This document shows, one piece after another, positions 1-11,250 of a DNA stretch of 64,000 nt (position 1 is the stretch's first letter; each line of letters starts with the position of its first letter). The notes under the pieces are model-generated. The model was not told the origin of the DNA, searched no databases, and worked only from the letters and a program-made list of their open reading frames with translations. Location of the stretch: positions 62,001-126,000 of the forward strand of contig JACATO010000041.1 in assembly GCA_018389105.1 (NCBI GenBank). Direction: 5' to 3'. The position numbers were made by a program, and so were the translations under genes. This stretch comes from Nautilus pompilius (Eukaryota > Mollusca > Cephalopoda > Nautilida > Nautilidae).

Positions 1-1124
1 ATGGCTGTTATTCTGCATTCCACTGAAAGATTTAGTACATGTATTTTAAAAATAATCTTAAGTCAAGCAAGTTATGATGGTTTTGTGTACTTTAATTTAA
101 ATAATGCATTTAAAAATTTTAAAAAATATGTATATTGAATACAAACTGAGGATTCAAGTTAGATTATTTGCAAGATTTAAATAATTTTTTTTAAAAAAAA
201 GCACATTTTGTAATGGCTACACTTCTAACTTGAGGATTTATCAACAATGTTGTTTTAATTAATGTAAGATGTGATTACCTCTGTTGAAACCTGATATGCA
301 ATACAGCTTTAATATTTAATGACACCAATAATAGTCTGTTTACAGGGGTAACTGTGACCTCATGCTGAATTTTCAGTTTGAGCTATATTAAACTAGCTGT
401 CAGCTTAAAATTGTCAAACTAAATAATGGTGTCTAGTTACAACAACTACTGAATATAGTTTTATAGTAACAAAAGTTTGAAGAGGTATAATTCAAGGGAG
501 ATAAATCTTTCAGACATTGAAAAAAAGAATTCCTGTAACTTTAAAAAAAAACAAAAAACCTACAGATATCATACATCAGTTTTGACATGAGATATTATCT
601 ATTTTATTAAGGATATTTTAAATATCTGGTTAAAGAAAAAAATGTTAAAATTAATTTTTAAATAATACTACTTTGTTAAATGAAATTTGCCTCAGTCAGT
701 GACAATCCTTTGCTTTTAAAAATTATCTACATTGTAAATGGCAGTTTGTTTTTTTTTTTTTAAAAAAGATTTGAAAAATAAAAATGCTAATAATTTTAAT
801 ACTTTATATTTAAAAAAAAAGCTTTTGCTTGCTACTGAAGCAGTGTTAATGAACAGATTGATTTATTCCATAACTAAAATATATCTTTTGAAGTAATTAC
901 TTGCCTAAGTTGATCATTTCAAAGAAATTTTAATAACTTTAAGCTTTTCATACTTTTCTAATCTGTAGGCAATACCATAGCTTCCCTGTCAAGACTAGAA
1001 ACAGCTGCTTGTACATCCTAGCTGTGCAAAAGGGTTTGCTGTATATATATAGCATACATGTGAGCTCTGACATTACTACTTTCGCTACTTCTACACAAAA
1101 GAGCTCAAAAACACATGATGTGGG
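1..1124. other. AT-rich DNA, no gene seen
   Basis: Only A/T-rich, homopolymer-laden sequence is visible. The open frames are short and low in complexity. No splice-bounded coding stretch, repeat terminus or RNA gene was recognised. Confidence 0.6.
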
Positions 1125-1129
1125 TGGGC

Positions 1130-1260
1130 AGAACATTGGTCCAGTGATAGAGTACTAGACTGCTAGACTGAGTGCCTAAGTTCTGATTCTGGTTGGGACT
1201 GACTCAGTTTGTCATACTTGTCTCACATTATTTCTTCTGAGTTTTGTTTGTAAAACATCC
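1130..1260 (+). repeat. tRNA-like head of a SINE (fragment)
   Basis: The stretch from about 1136 has the layout of a tRNA-type RNA polymerase III promoter. An A-box-like segment (gtccagtgatagagtact) is followed about 35 bases later by a B-box-like segment (agttctgattctgg). The same head layout starts the elements near 38175, 40744 and 42882. The conserved body seen in the longer copies (the module around ctagtagagat) is not present here, so this is a truncated or diverged copy. Confidence 0.45.
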
Positions 1261-1463
1261 AGTTTAACTTTATTTTTATGGACTGTATTTCTTTTAAAGA
1301 TCTCTCACTGAATGATACTGGAAGTAAATTACTATTTTATTATGATCACAAACCTTTTGTCTAGAGAAGAGAAGTAGATTCTGAACAAAACATTTTTTAG
1401 TTTATCTTACTTTTTATTATTAAAAAATATAAGTTTTGGAACTATAATAACAAATTCAATGTG

Positions 1464-2774
1464 CGGTATTTGAAATAATTATGGAAACAAAGGAAAAACT
1501 GGGTATCATATGCAAATAACATGATAAATACATCCATGTATAAAAATGAAATGCTTTAAATAAGTCTTATAATGATGTAATTTGTGATTAGTTGTCATGC
1601 AAACAATTAGAAAGTGCCAAACCTGCAGAAGGATTATAAAAATGTAGGTATTGATATGACTATAGTGTTAAGAATGGGTGGTGAATACTATGGCTCCTGG
1701 AAAGGAAATATTCCATGACAAGCAAATAGAAATCAAAGTCTTAGCCAATGAAGACTACTACATGCAGTAGATTGCAGCCTAATTCCAAGTTTCAGAAGGA
1801 GCTGTATGCAAGACTTTGAGGAAGATATGCAAAATTGGTACTGCTGACAATAGACACAGTTGAGGAAAACTCAAATTTTTCAAAAGTGATATTAAGTACC
1901 TTGGGGTATGTTCCTTGCATGGTAAATGATGAGCCAGTAGTGATCTTGTGATTCGAGAACAATAAGATACACACTAGTGAAAAGTGGTCTCAATGGTTTT
2001 GTAGCAGCCCAGAAAACTTTGCTGAGGAGATGCATTTAAACAGCAAGGCTGAAATATGCAGCAGAAATAAAACAATGGAATGACCAAATCTGGAAGAAGG
2101 AGCTCTTTACAGAGGAGTCCAAGTTGAACTTTTTGACAGTAATCAACAGCAGTTTGTTCAAAGGCAGACCAGAGAACAGTATAAGCAGTTAGTGTGCAAC
2201 AGATACAGTGAAGCATTTGGATGGATCAAAACAAATTTCGGGCTGCATATCAGTCATGGATGTTTGGAGATTTGAATGAAATCAAAGGTATATTGAATGC
2301 ACTAGGTACAAGAAGATTCTTGTCAATCATGCCATTCCCTCAGCAAGATATCTCATTGGTCAGGGATTCATTTTCCAACATGACAGTGGCTTGAAACATA
2401 CATCCATTGTGGTGAAAAACTATTTGGAATGTAAAGAGGCTGATGAAAAATTTACATAGATGTCTTAGCCTGCACAAAGTCTTATATGAACTTCATTGAC
2501 ACTATATGGGATTATATGGCTACCGAGAAAGTCAAATGGCAATCAAACACCTTGGATGAATTGTAGAAAGTGCTACAGGATATTTGGAAAAATATTCCAT
2601 AGTCAAACATTTGTAAGCTGTATGAGATCATGAAAGCAGAGTGTTATGCTTTATATAAAGCAAAGAAAAGGCTCACATACCAAATATTAATGCACTGTAT
2701 GATGTATGTATTTTGTCTTTCAGTTGCATATTTGTGTATAACTGTGTATGTTTCCATAATTATTTCCGATACTG
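1464..2774 (+). mobile_element. Tc1-like DNA transposon, decayed, with inverted ends
   Basis: About 1.3 kb bounded by inverted repeats: the left end around gaaataattatggaaac (1472-1488) is matched in reverse complement by gtttccataattatttc at 2749-2765. The right end is followed by TA at 2775-2776; the left flank is TG, a decayed TA. Between them a Tc1-family transposase reads on the plus strand in pieces. It starts MAPGKEIF at about 1692. A helix-turn-helix-like piece (VSEGAVCKTLRKICKIGT) follows. Later pieces resemble the DDE domain (SLVRDSFSNMTV, matching the usual FQQDN...H region) and the C-terminal tail (LYEIMKAECYALYKAKK in another frame). Several stops and frame changes make it non-coding. 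Internal lengths fit a complete Tc1 element, so decay rather than truncation inactivated it. Family call is firm; lineage within Tc1 is not resolved. Confidence 0.82.
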
Positions 2775-2910
2775 TATATAAATAAAATAATATTGTTTTT
2801 ATCATAAGGTCTAACCACAAATTTTTACCATGTTTTTCTCAATGTTGATTTTGAAATTGTTTGTTTTTCTACATAATCAAGTATTTAATGAAAAATTGAT
2901 GTACAAGGAG

Positions 2911-2950
2911 GGCTGAAGTAGCATCACCATAATGATATCTGGATCTCAGG
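2911..2950 (+). repeat. Short dispersed repeat fragment (copy 1)
   Basis: A 40-base stretch beginning ggctgaagtagcatcacc is closely matched at 24420-24462 (ggctgaaatagcatcgac), differing at only a few bases. It is not part of either neighbouring transposon body. It is probably a scrap of an unrecognised repeat family. Confidence 0.5.
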
Positions 2951-3078
2951 TTTTATTTGAATGACTCCAGTGAAATGGGAATGATCTAGCAAAAAAAAAC
3001 TTTTGTTTTAAAAATTAATTCTTTTCATAATTGTTTTGTTAGCACAATAATATCATTGATATTATTTATGCTTTTTAA

Positions 3079-3144
3079 AGCTATAAATTACAGGATTTCT
3101 TTTTAAAATGTAGCTATAAATTACAGGATTTCTTTTTAAAATGT
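3079..3144. repeat. Perfect 33-bp tandem duplication
   Basis: A 33-base unit starting agctataaattacagg occupies 3079-3111 and is repeated without a mismatch at 3112-3144. The identity implies a recent local duplication. It lies in otherwise featureless AT-rich DNA between the Tc1-like and piggyBac-like relics. Confidence 0.9.
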
Positions 3145-4145
3145 AATATCAAGTAACACTGGACAAAGGAAAATTGTTTCTCTACTAAATTTTGTGATTT
3201 ATTTATCACTTTAATATTATTTTCTGTGTTTTGAAAACAAAAGTTTAATTTAAAAAAATATGGAATTTGGTTTGGAACATTTAAAAAAAAGACATTATCA
3301 TTAATATCTTTTTGTTTGAACAGTGCTCTCTGTAATGGAGACCTGCACTAAAGTGGTGAATTGGGTGCAGACTTTTGTATCCTGTTTTACTGTATTTCCG
3401 TATGTTCAACCTTGTTAACAGTTTCAAGTACTAGAACCTTTTTTTTTTTAGGTAGGTAAATATGGTTTATGTGTAATCACCTTTACTTTAGTTTTAATAG
3501 AGATGAAAATATAGAAGTAAATTGTTTTCATTTTTGTTTACAGTTACTTAATATTTTAAATGTTTTTTTTTTTTTAAATTACATAGTTCAATGATTTTCA
3601 TTGTTAGTGAAAAAAAAAAATTTTAAAAACAAAACATTTTGTCAATTTTCAATCAGTGCTCATAAACTACTTTTGGAAATGATGCTTTAGTAAAGATAAT
3701 AAAAAAGTAAGTCACAAACTTAATTTATTAGTTAGAGCATTTAAAAGATTTGATACTCCCATATGGGGATGTTAGGCAGAAGTGTTGACAATTATGGCTT
3801 GTTTTTGAAAGCAAGTCTTAAAATACCTATATTTTTATCAATATATTTAAATTGTTTGTGTTATATATACAAATAAATTACATTAAAATTAGAAAATATT
3901 ATGTAAACCTCTGTCTATTGAATCATGTTTTCTAAGCATTGTACAATTTATTAGAAGTATTTAAATTTTGTAATCTTTCACACTATTGCATTATGTAATG
4001 TATTAGTAATGTGTAATATTTTGTTTATATGAAATATAAAAGGAAGGCAAATAGTATTTTGCAACAGTTTCCAGACTAAATAATTAGCCATTCATTCATT
4101 AATTTCAGCATTTCATAACTTGTTTGGCAATATATATATATATAG
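3145..4145. other. AT-rich spacer, no gene seen
   Basis: A/T-rich sequence with poly-T runs (around 3440 and 3560) and a short TA run at 4133-4144 just before the piggyBac-like relic. Nothing coding was recognised. Confidence 0.6.
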
Positions 4146-4420
4146 ACCATTTCGTCTAGATTTGTATAGGTCATCTGCATGTGCACTATCTTCAATTTCT
4201 TCTCCATCACTCAGGATATTTTTATCCCCTCCATCAGTAAGTAAAACAAGGAATTATTACAGCTGAATCCACAGAAATATTTCTTAGTGAGAATAATCGT
4301 TCAGCAAAAGGTTATTGTTATATTTACTGATGAAAGCAATAAAAATATCCTGAATGATGGAGAAGAAATTGAAGATAGTGCACATGCAGATGAACTATAC
4401 AGACCTGCAGATGAAATGGT
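4146..4420. repeat. Inverted duplication at the front of the piggyBac-like relic
   Basis: The arm 4146-4225 is the near-exact reverse complement of 4339-4420. For example gatggagaagaaattgaag in the right arm is mirrored by cttcaatttcttctccatc in the left. The spacer is about 113 bases. The right arm lies inside the acidic N-terminal coding part of the relic (residues DGEEIEDSAHADELY), so the left arm is an inverted copy of transposase coding sequence placed upstream of it. A transcript would fold into a hairpin with a stem of about 80 bp. Confidence 0.85.
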
Positions 4421-5840
4421 CTTAGAATTTTCTTCAGATTGTAAGGGACCATCACCTGAAGAAATCAAAGATTAGTCTATACATAAATGAAAGAATTCCA
4501 CAATTTTAGATAAAACAGTATTTCTTATGAAGCAAAATCAGAACAACCAGAAGAAGAGTATCTCAGTCTTACAAAAAAATTCTCTTATGTAATATGGAAC
4601 TTATTTTTTACTAAGGAGATGATCAGTAATTTTCATAACTAAACATTATTTTATTCAAGAAAAGATACAAATATTTAAATTTAGTTGTATTCTTTGATGA
4701 AATGAAGCATTTTCTTAGCATCCTATTTTTTGGGGGGTTATCATTTAGTAATCTCAGAAAGATTCTACTGGAACAATCAATCTAATTTAAAAGTTAATTT
4801 TGTTGCAGAAACAATTAGTCTGACAGGTTTTGAAAATAAAGATGTATTTTCAAACATAAGATTTGCCATTATATACACAAGTCCTTCAATAAAAAATCTT
4901 GTTCATTATTGAATATTTAACAAAAATCTTGGTATTGATGTGCCTTATTATGGCAAGCATAATTCCAAATGGTGACAAGAAATCATTAAGGTATTATGAA
5001 CTCTATTTTGATAATTTTTTCACAATTTGTGACAAACTGAACTTCATGCACAGTAAAGGTATAGCGCAATTGACACAATTCATGAAAATGGGACTGGAGA
5101 AACTGCAAAATAGTATGAATAGTAAATAAAAGAATTGAAAAATCAGGATATTTTTGATTATTGCTGTATTGACAATATTTATGCATGTGAATGTAATGAC
5201 AATTCCATAGTAAATATCAGCAGGAATGCACATTCTTATTCACCACACAGCAGCAAGGAGAGTAGGTAGAGGTATTGCAGAAGTTAGCCAGCCAAATTTG
5301 ATCCATCTATATAATAAAGAAATAGGAAGTGTGGATGTGATGGACCACTGCTTGTTATCATATAGACTCATAATTAGAGAAAAAAAAATGGTGATGGCCT
5401 TTTGTGATGAATATATATTGAATGCTTCTGTTATTGCAGAATGAAAACTTAGTGTAAACCTACTCAATGGAGAAGAAACTGGAGCACACTGAATTTAGAA
5501 TAACTGTAGTCTTAACACTTATGAGCTCTTCTACATGGAAACAACAAACTAGTTGTGAAAGATATGTAGATTTTCCTAATGAAGCATAGGTTTGATGAAA
5601 TTAACTATTTAATAGCTATTTTCAGGGAAGATGCATTGTTTGTCAAAAGAACACTTCTGCAATGTGTAAAAAATAATCCATTGTATGTTTCCAATACACC
5701 AAAGGCCAAAAATCAGCACTTCCCAACATTTTTTTTTTTGACAAGATCCCATTTAAACAAATTTTTTTTTAACCCCAAAAAGGTGCAAACAAGATATGCA
5801 TTTGCTTGTCATCAATTTGGCAATTTAATAGACATTTAGT
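4287..5840 (+). pseudogene. piggyBac-like transposase relic
   Basis: Plus-strand pieces line up in order with a piggyBac (PGBD-type) transposase. An acidic N-terminal segment (ILNDGEEIEDSAHADELY, about 4345-4400) comes first. The YYELYFDNFFT segment (about 4995-5027) matches the conserved region before the second catalytic block. QPNLIHLYNKEIGSVDVMDH (about 5292-5350) then YRLIIREKK matches the family hallmark ending GGVDxxDxxxxxYRxxxRxKKWW. The cysteine-rich tail survives only as scraps near 5630-5670. The frame is broken repeatedly, and long central stretches before 4890 are poorly conserved. Flanking TTAA target sites and terminal repeats were not located, so the outer limits are approximate. 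Non-functional as a protein. Confidence 0.8.
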
Positions 5841-6039
5841 ATATTTACATTTTTTATTTAAAACATTTAGAATAACAATGAGCATGAAGTGAAAAATGCT
5901 ACTAAATGCATTTATTTGAAATGTAAACAACATAAAATAGGAGAAATGAACATTAAGCAGACATTATCTGAAGGAATGATTCCAACAGATAAGCTTGGTT
6001 TGTACACATTTTTATGTTAGGTTATATTTAAAAGTTAAG

Positions 6040-7800
6040 TTTTTACCTGAATCAATGAGACACCTTGGTGTGGGCATCCCTACATAACTTGTCAACATTT
6101 GGCTTTGTGGTAGAGATGGCACACTACAGTTCATTCTGAGGTAATGACTGATGTAGAGTGATAGCATGTTGTGATGGAAACAAGGGCATTGAATCCTACT
6201 TCACACAAATAAGTCATGGCAAAGGGCACAAGTACTCATGTTGACAGAACAGGATACTCTGTTTTCACACTCAACCAGAAATTAGTGACATTTGAGAAAA
6301 CAAAGATTTAAGCACTTTGATTGCAGATTTGTCACTCTAGGCTAACACAGGAATGGGCTATGTACTCAGTGCAGTCCAGAAATGTCTTGAATGTCTATAA
6401 AGAAAGTCCCAAATCACCTGTCAAGTTGTTGGAGATGAGAAGTCATCAAATGTATTGAAGGATTGAAGGGTCAATTCCAGAATTTTCATTCAGGAAGTAG
6501 GGAAGCTAGGAGAAGGATTCGTAGTTATTCCTCAACAGATTTTATTCTCAAGAGTACACTGATATGGTCATTGAGTATAAGGATATGTGTGTTTTTCTCT
6601 AACAAACTTTGGGTTGTTGCATTCAGCTACATATGTATGTATCCTATCTCTGAGATAAAAAAAAAATTGTGCAAGGACATTTCCTCTGTAGAGTCATTGT
6701 ACTTAAGTGTGGAACAGCAGAGAACTGTGTTGGGATCTGACATACGGTGCAACTGGGCAAAGAAACTAGCATGAAATGATTGAGTCTTCCTGTAATTGGC
6801 ATTGGCGATAACACTTTACAAAACATCATCCATTTCCTTACTAAGCTCCTTTGATGTCAGCTGTCTATGAATAAGGGAGTAAGTGTGTCCATATTGCAGC
6901 AGGTGCAACTTTCTTTACCTTGGCAAGCAAACCTGCTTCACACTCAGCCACACTAGGTGCTCAATCATTTCAGGACCCCGCCAAATTATCCCAGGGGATT
7001 TTTTCTTCTTGTGCCATCTCATTTTTGGGAAGAGGCAGACGAAAAAGAAATTCTCTCAGATTTCTTCCCAGATGTAGTGCAGGTAAGCTGGGAAATGTGC
7101 ATCACATCTCACAGAGCGCACATCAACTTGAAGAGAAAATACCTCTTTGTTGCAGGAAATGAATCAGTATTCTTGGTTAGCAGCAATCACCTCTACCCTA
7201 CACTTGACTGTATTGTTAGAAAATGTGGTATGGCTTTCAGTTTTTTCATTTGCATTTTCTCCAAACATGATCTTTACCATGTCAATCACAGCAGGCAAAA
7301 CCAATGTTTCCTCTCTTATGAGGTTTCTTGCATTGAGCAATTTGGTAGCTTACTCAAGTGAAGCCTTCTGAGATTGTGAAGACACAGACATGATGTTTTT
7401 GTATACTAACTTCTGGGAAGGCAATTCATTTTCACAACATTTGAAAAATGACCTTTGCTTTCCTTCATGTTTTTGTGTTATGTGAACAGATGATGCAAGT
7501 TAATTGGCTTTCTTGCTCAGCTGCGGACCCCCCCCCCTGCGCCTTTCATGGCAGTTCTGGTAAATTCAAGTTCAGTAAAGGATTTACCAAATTTCTTGTA
7601 TATTTGTTTTTCTTTTTTGTTGTCATTATTGCCACCAGCTTTACTGCTGAAGCCTCAACAGAAACTTTTCAGAGAAAAGCATCCATCAGATTTCTCTCGA
7701 TTTCTCAACCTACTGATATCAACAAGTTGATTTACTGTGCTGTTTGTCAAAGTTGGAACTATCATGCATTAAGGAAGTACTGCCATGTGTAAGCATTACA
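6040..7800 (-). pseudogene. hAT transposase relic, ZBED5/SCAND3-like lineage
   Basis: Reading the minus strand from about 7800 downward gives broken pieces in the order of a ZBED5-like hAT transposase. SQKASLEATKLLNARNLI... (the SYxVAxxIA helix region) is followed by VLPAVIDMVKIMFGENA, FSLQVDVRSV (the FSLQLDESTD block with the catalytic acids changed), then the WTHCxxHREAL-type block as YSLIHRQLTSKELSKEMDDV. The NFIKxRxLNSRxF block and part of the RWLSRG region follow, ending in diverged C-terminal sequence near 6050. Many stops and frame changes are present. Positive-strand open frames in 6463-7792 are antisense shadows of this relic. The N-terminal BED finger and terminal repeats were not seen. 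Non-functional. Confidence 0.75.
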
Positions 7801-9480
7801 TTTTTGTAAAGTGTATTAATTAAGCTCAGGCTGGTTTATAGTAAGAATATGAATGAATCAAGCCCGAACCAGTAAGTTCTGCAATGTAAAACAGACGGAT
7901 TAAAGTAAAAATGCTTGTTGTATAGAATTTGATTACAGCTTTGCAGCCCAATCTTTTATCGTTGCAACAGCAAGGTTAGCAACTGCTGTCCTAAATGATG
8001 CTTTTAAATTTATCATGAAAAAAGAATAGTATTATAATTACATTGGTTTGTTATTTATGACAATATTTTTTGGATTTATATTTTGTATTCAGAGAAAAAA
8101 ATGTAGTTATTATTTTTCATTTTTATTAGTACTTTTATTTCTAAATGTTATTTATACAATATTCATATAATTTAAAAATATAGAACCTGTAATAATTGTT
8201 TTTGTATCTTGAAAAAGACAAATCCAGCTAGAGTTGTGTCTGATATTCCCATATGGTTAACATAAATTTCTATTGACTTAAGTTGAGCATTTTACAATGA
8301 TATATTTATTACATAAAGTTTACTCATTTCCTGGGTCAGGCACTAAAAGTGGCTAAGTTGGCTCAGTAAACCTACATATGTAATTTTTTTTTTTTAGTGA
8401 GGATTGTTTGAGCTACTGGGCTTATTGAAGAAGGCCCTTTTTTTAGCTAGAGCATGAATCTTGTGGTGATTAAAGAAAAGGTTCTTATTCAGCATTTTAT
8501 TTTATGTGAAAATGGGAGAATATTATTTATTGCAATTGAAAATTATGTATCGCATTCCTCATTGTGGGTCTTATGTTGATTTTGCAACAAAAGACTATAC
8601 ACTGAGCAATTTTTCTTTTTGCTCAGTTGCTTACCTTTCACTAATTTGACCTAGTGTCTGATAAGCAGTCTATTTTATTCTGTGCTATAATAAAAGTCAA
8701 TTTCTGATCCCCCCTGGCCTTCTATTACTAATCTAATTAAAATAGTCATTATATTTGTTCAATTATATACTCGAGGTCAGCACTGGGGTGTTACATGACA
8801 TCTAGCAGTGTATCAGGTCACAGCATCAATATGGTGTCATTATCATTAAGTTTTCACAAGATCTAATCCCGATAAATAAAGCATGATTTCTTCCAGTCCT
8901 GGAAGATAATTGGGAAAGATTGACATCATCCAAGAAGAGTCTGATGACAATTAGTTTTCTGGTATAGATCAATGTTTGAATTTTCTTAACTTTTCCAAGA
9001 TGAATCTTGCAACACCATGAAGTGCAATGCATGCTGTGAGCTACCATACAAATTTTTCCAAGTCAGGTTTAGTTAGCCTTCAGCATCATGAATCAGACAA
9101 TTATAGCTCATCTTTAAAACCACTGGCAGTCCACAAAAACATTGTAGCCATTTTAGAAAATGAGACAAAGAAAAGGTCTGTAACCAAAATTCTTGTGGAT
9201 AGTTGAATTCTGCTTCTAAGAAATTTTTGATGAAAATTTCTGAAAATTGTGCAGCATATGGTAAGGCATAATTAGCTAAATTAAAAAAAAAAAAATCTTT
9301 TTTTTTTAGAGTTCAGGATCATGCTAAACTAAAGACTTGATAGTCATAATATGGCATTCTTGCTTGAAATTTTGAAATTATTTTAAAATTTTTATTACAC
9401 TTTTTAATGCTTGGTATAAATCTCGTTAAAATCAGATGCTTCAACTATTTTAAGGAGCTGGAGTAGAGGGAAGAAATTCC
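7801..9480. other. No gene seen
   Basis: AT-rich sequence without a recognised repeat terminus or coding stretch. The minus-strand frame at 8826-9047 has no family resemblance that I can name. Poly-A/T blocks lie near 9280-9305. Confidence 0.55.
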
Positions 9481-9488
9481 ATGATGAT

Positions 9489-9489
9489 C

Positions 9490-9529
<40 letters not shown>
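9489..9529. repeat. TA microsatellite
   Basis: About 40 bases of almost uninterrupted alternating A and T, with one c near the start of the run. Confidence 0.95.
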
Positions 9530-9809
9530 ACATTATTGTGTATATTTCAACATCAATTCTGCAAAAATGAACCGAAATAAAGTACAATATACAGAGAAAA
9601 ACATTAAGACAAAGAAGAAAACACAAAAATGCAATAGCTTATTTCATACTAGAGTTGAAGAGAGTGGCAACATATGCACATAAAGCATATGTTAAACATT
9701 TATTTAAATAAGAATTGTATATACCAAAAGAATTTATATTTAAGATATAAACCATGTGAATAATGAAGAGATGAAAGTCACATTACACAAAAACTAAGTG
9801 ATAGAAGTC

Positions 9810-11250
9810 ATCACCTTATACACAGTCGTGTTCACTGTGTTGGCCATAGTATTGATCTCTAGCCCATTAAACATCTTGCATATATTGAGTACTCTGAGTT
9901 GGTTTAGCCTTGCCTGCCCCATGGTACTCTGCAGGTAGATCTTGAGCTACCACCTCATTGAGAGGGACTGCTAGCTTGCTGAATTTGTTGTAGACATGAC
10001 CAAGATCAGACAGCAATGAATTATACTTGCCTAAAAAAAGCTTGCTGGCCCTTGGAGAGACTGGAGAAAAATGAGAAATTGTTGCAGATTAATGGTTCTT
10101 ATTAGGTTGGACTTTGCTGGTAAAATGTTTCCTAAAGATCTGAAGCTGTGTGGTGAGCTCATCACTCAATGGAGATCCATTCTAGAGAAATAAGAAACCA
10201 GCAACCTTGAACTCAGTAGTATAATCCTCTTTATTTGCTGCCTTCAGGAGCAGTGCTTCAAGGTTTTGATAGATAATGTATTCAGGCTGATCAGTGTTTT
10301 TGAATTTAGGTCTATCACTTTGAAATCTGTTGGTTGTAGCTATCTCCATTGCTGACTTTAAAGCAATTTGGTGCCTGCCTTTTTCTTGGAAGCAGACTTT
10401 TTGTTAGTGTGGTCATGGTGATGCTCCAATAGTTCAGAGAAGATGTTGAAATTCACATCTGTTCTCATATCTTTCAAGATGCCAATGGTCAGCAATGCAA
10501 CATCACAACCTTCTGAAGCAGATAGGGTCTGCTTCTAGAGAGTCGTGCTCAGATTATCAGTGATCATCTTGATCTTTTCACAAAGCTGTGCATACTCCAA
10601 ATAGCAGATTTTATTGGGACATATGCACACTTCGATTATTCTTTCCTTAACATTTAGCTCTAATCTCATTTTTAGGAAATTTCAAAATATTATAGTTCTC
10701 ATCGCTGCTACAGATGAATTGTCACAAACTATCCATCTGGTAGGGAAAATCTCCTTACACCAATACACAACTCTTTAGCAATTTCTCTCTTTCCAATCAA
10801 AGGTAGCATTTCTCTTGAGGGAGTTCTCAACCAGCTTATTTATTTCAAAAGCTGTCTCTAAGGCTTTGTAGCATACTTTGGACTGGGCTTTATTTTCTTA
10901 CTGACAGCAGTACTGTTCTTGGTGTTTTTTGAGGGCAATAGTTGCTTCCAATATGTAGAGCCTTTGCTGAGAAAACTGGATTGCAATTTGTAAGTTAAAA
11001 CTCACTCTCAGAAGCTGCTCTCATGTGGAGGTGGCAGGAGGCTGCATTGCATCCATCATCATAGTACAACTGTTGGTACTTTTTGTGCTGCTCTGCTTTG
11101 AATGGTTTCTCTTCCTTTCCAAACTTACATTTTTTAAAGTTGAATGACTTTGGGTGAAATTTTTCTGTAATTTCTGGAGCTGATTTTGGTGACACTTTGT
11201 ATTGACTTGTTGCAAATAAGCAAGACAAACCTTTTTTGGTAAGATCAGAA
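9810..11250 (-). pseudogene. hAT transposase relic, ZMYM1-like (TTF finger/DUF4371) lineage
   Basis: The minus strand from about 11240 to 9810 reads as a nearly full-length, broken hAT transposase of the type annotated as zinc finger MYM-type protein 1-like. The TTF-type finger segment FHPKSFNFKKCKFGKEEKPF... with YYDDGCNAASCHLH comes first (about 11150-11020). The RWIVCDNSSVAAMRT segment (about 10735) matches the RWxxRxxA block. Next come YLEYAQLCEKIKMITDNLS and LQKQTLSASEGCDVALLTI (about 10600-10490). PEYIIYQNLEALLLKAANKE follows near 10280. The C-terminal dimerisation region appears in a shifted frame as LKIYLQSTMGQARLNQL (about 9940-9890). The frame shifts and stops make it inactive. It is a separate lineage from the relic at 6040-7800 and the same broad lineage as that at 53680-54640. 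Confidence 0.82.

Noticed and set aside
6463-7792. Series of plus-strand open frames up to 134 codons
   Set aside because: The minus strand here carries ordered hAT transposase blocks; the plus frames have no domain and are antisense by-products.
9489-9529. Short regular repeats as a CRISPR-like array
   Set aside because: It is a plain TA microsatellite; no repeat-spacer structure occurs anywhere in the window.
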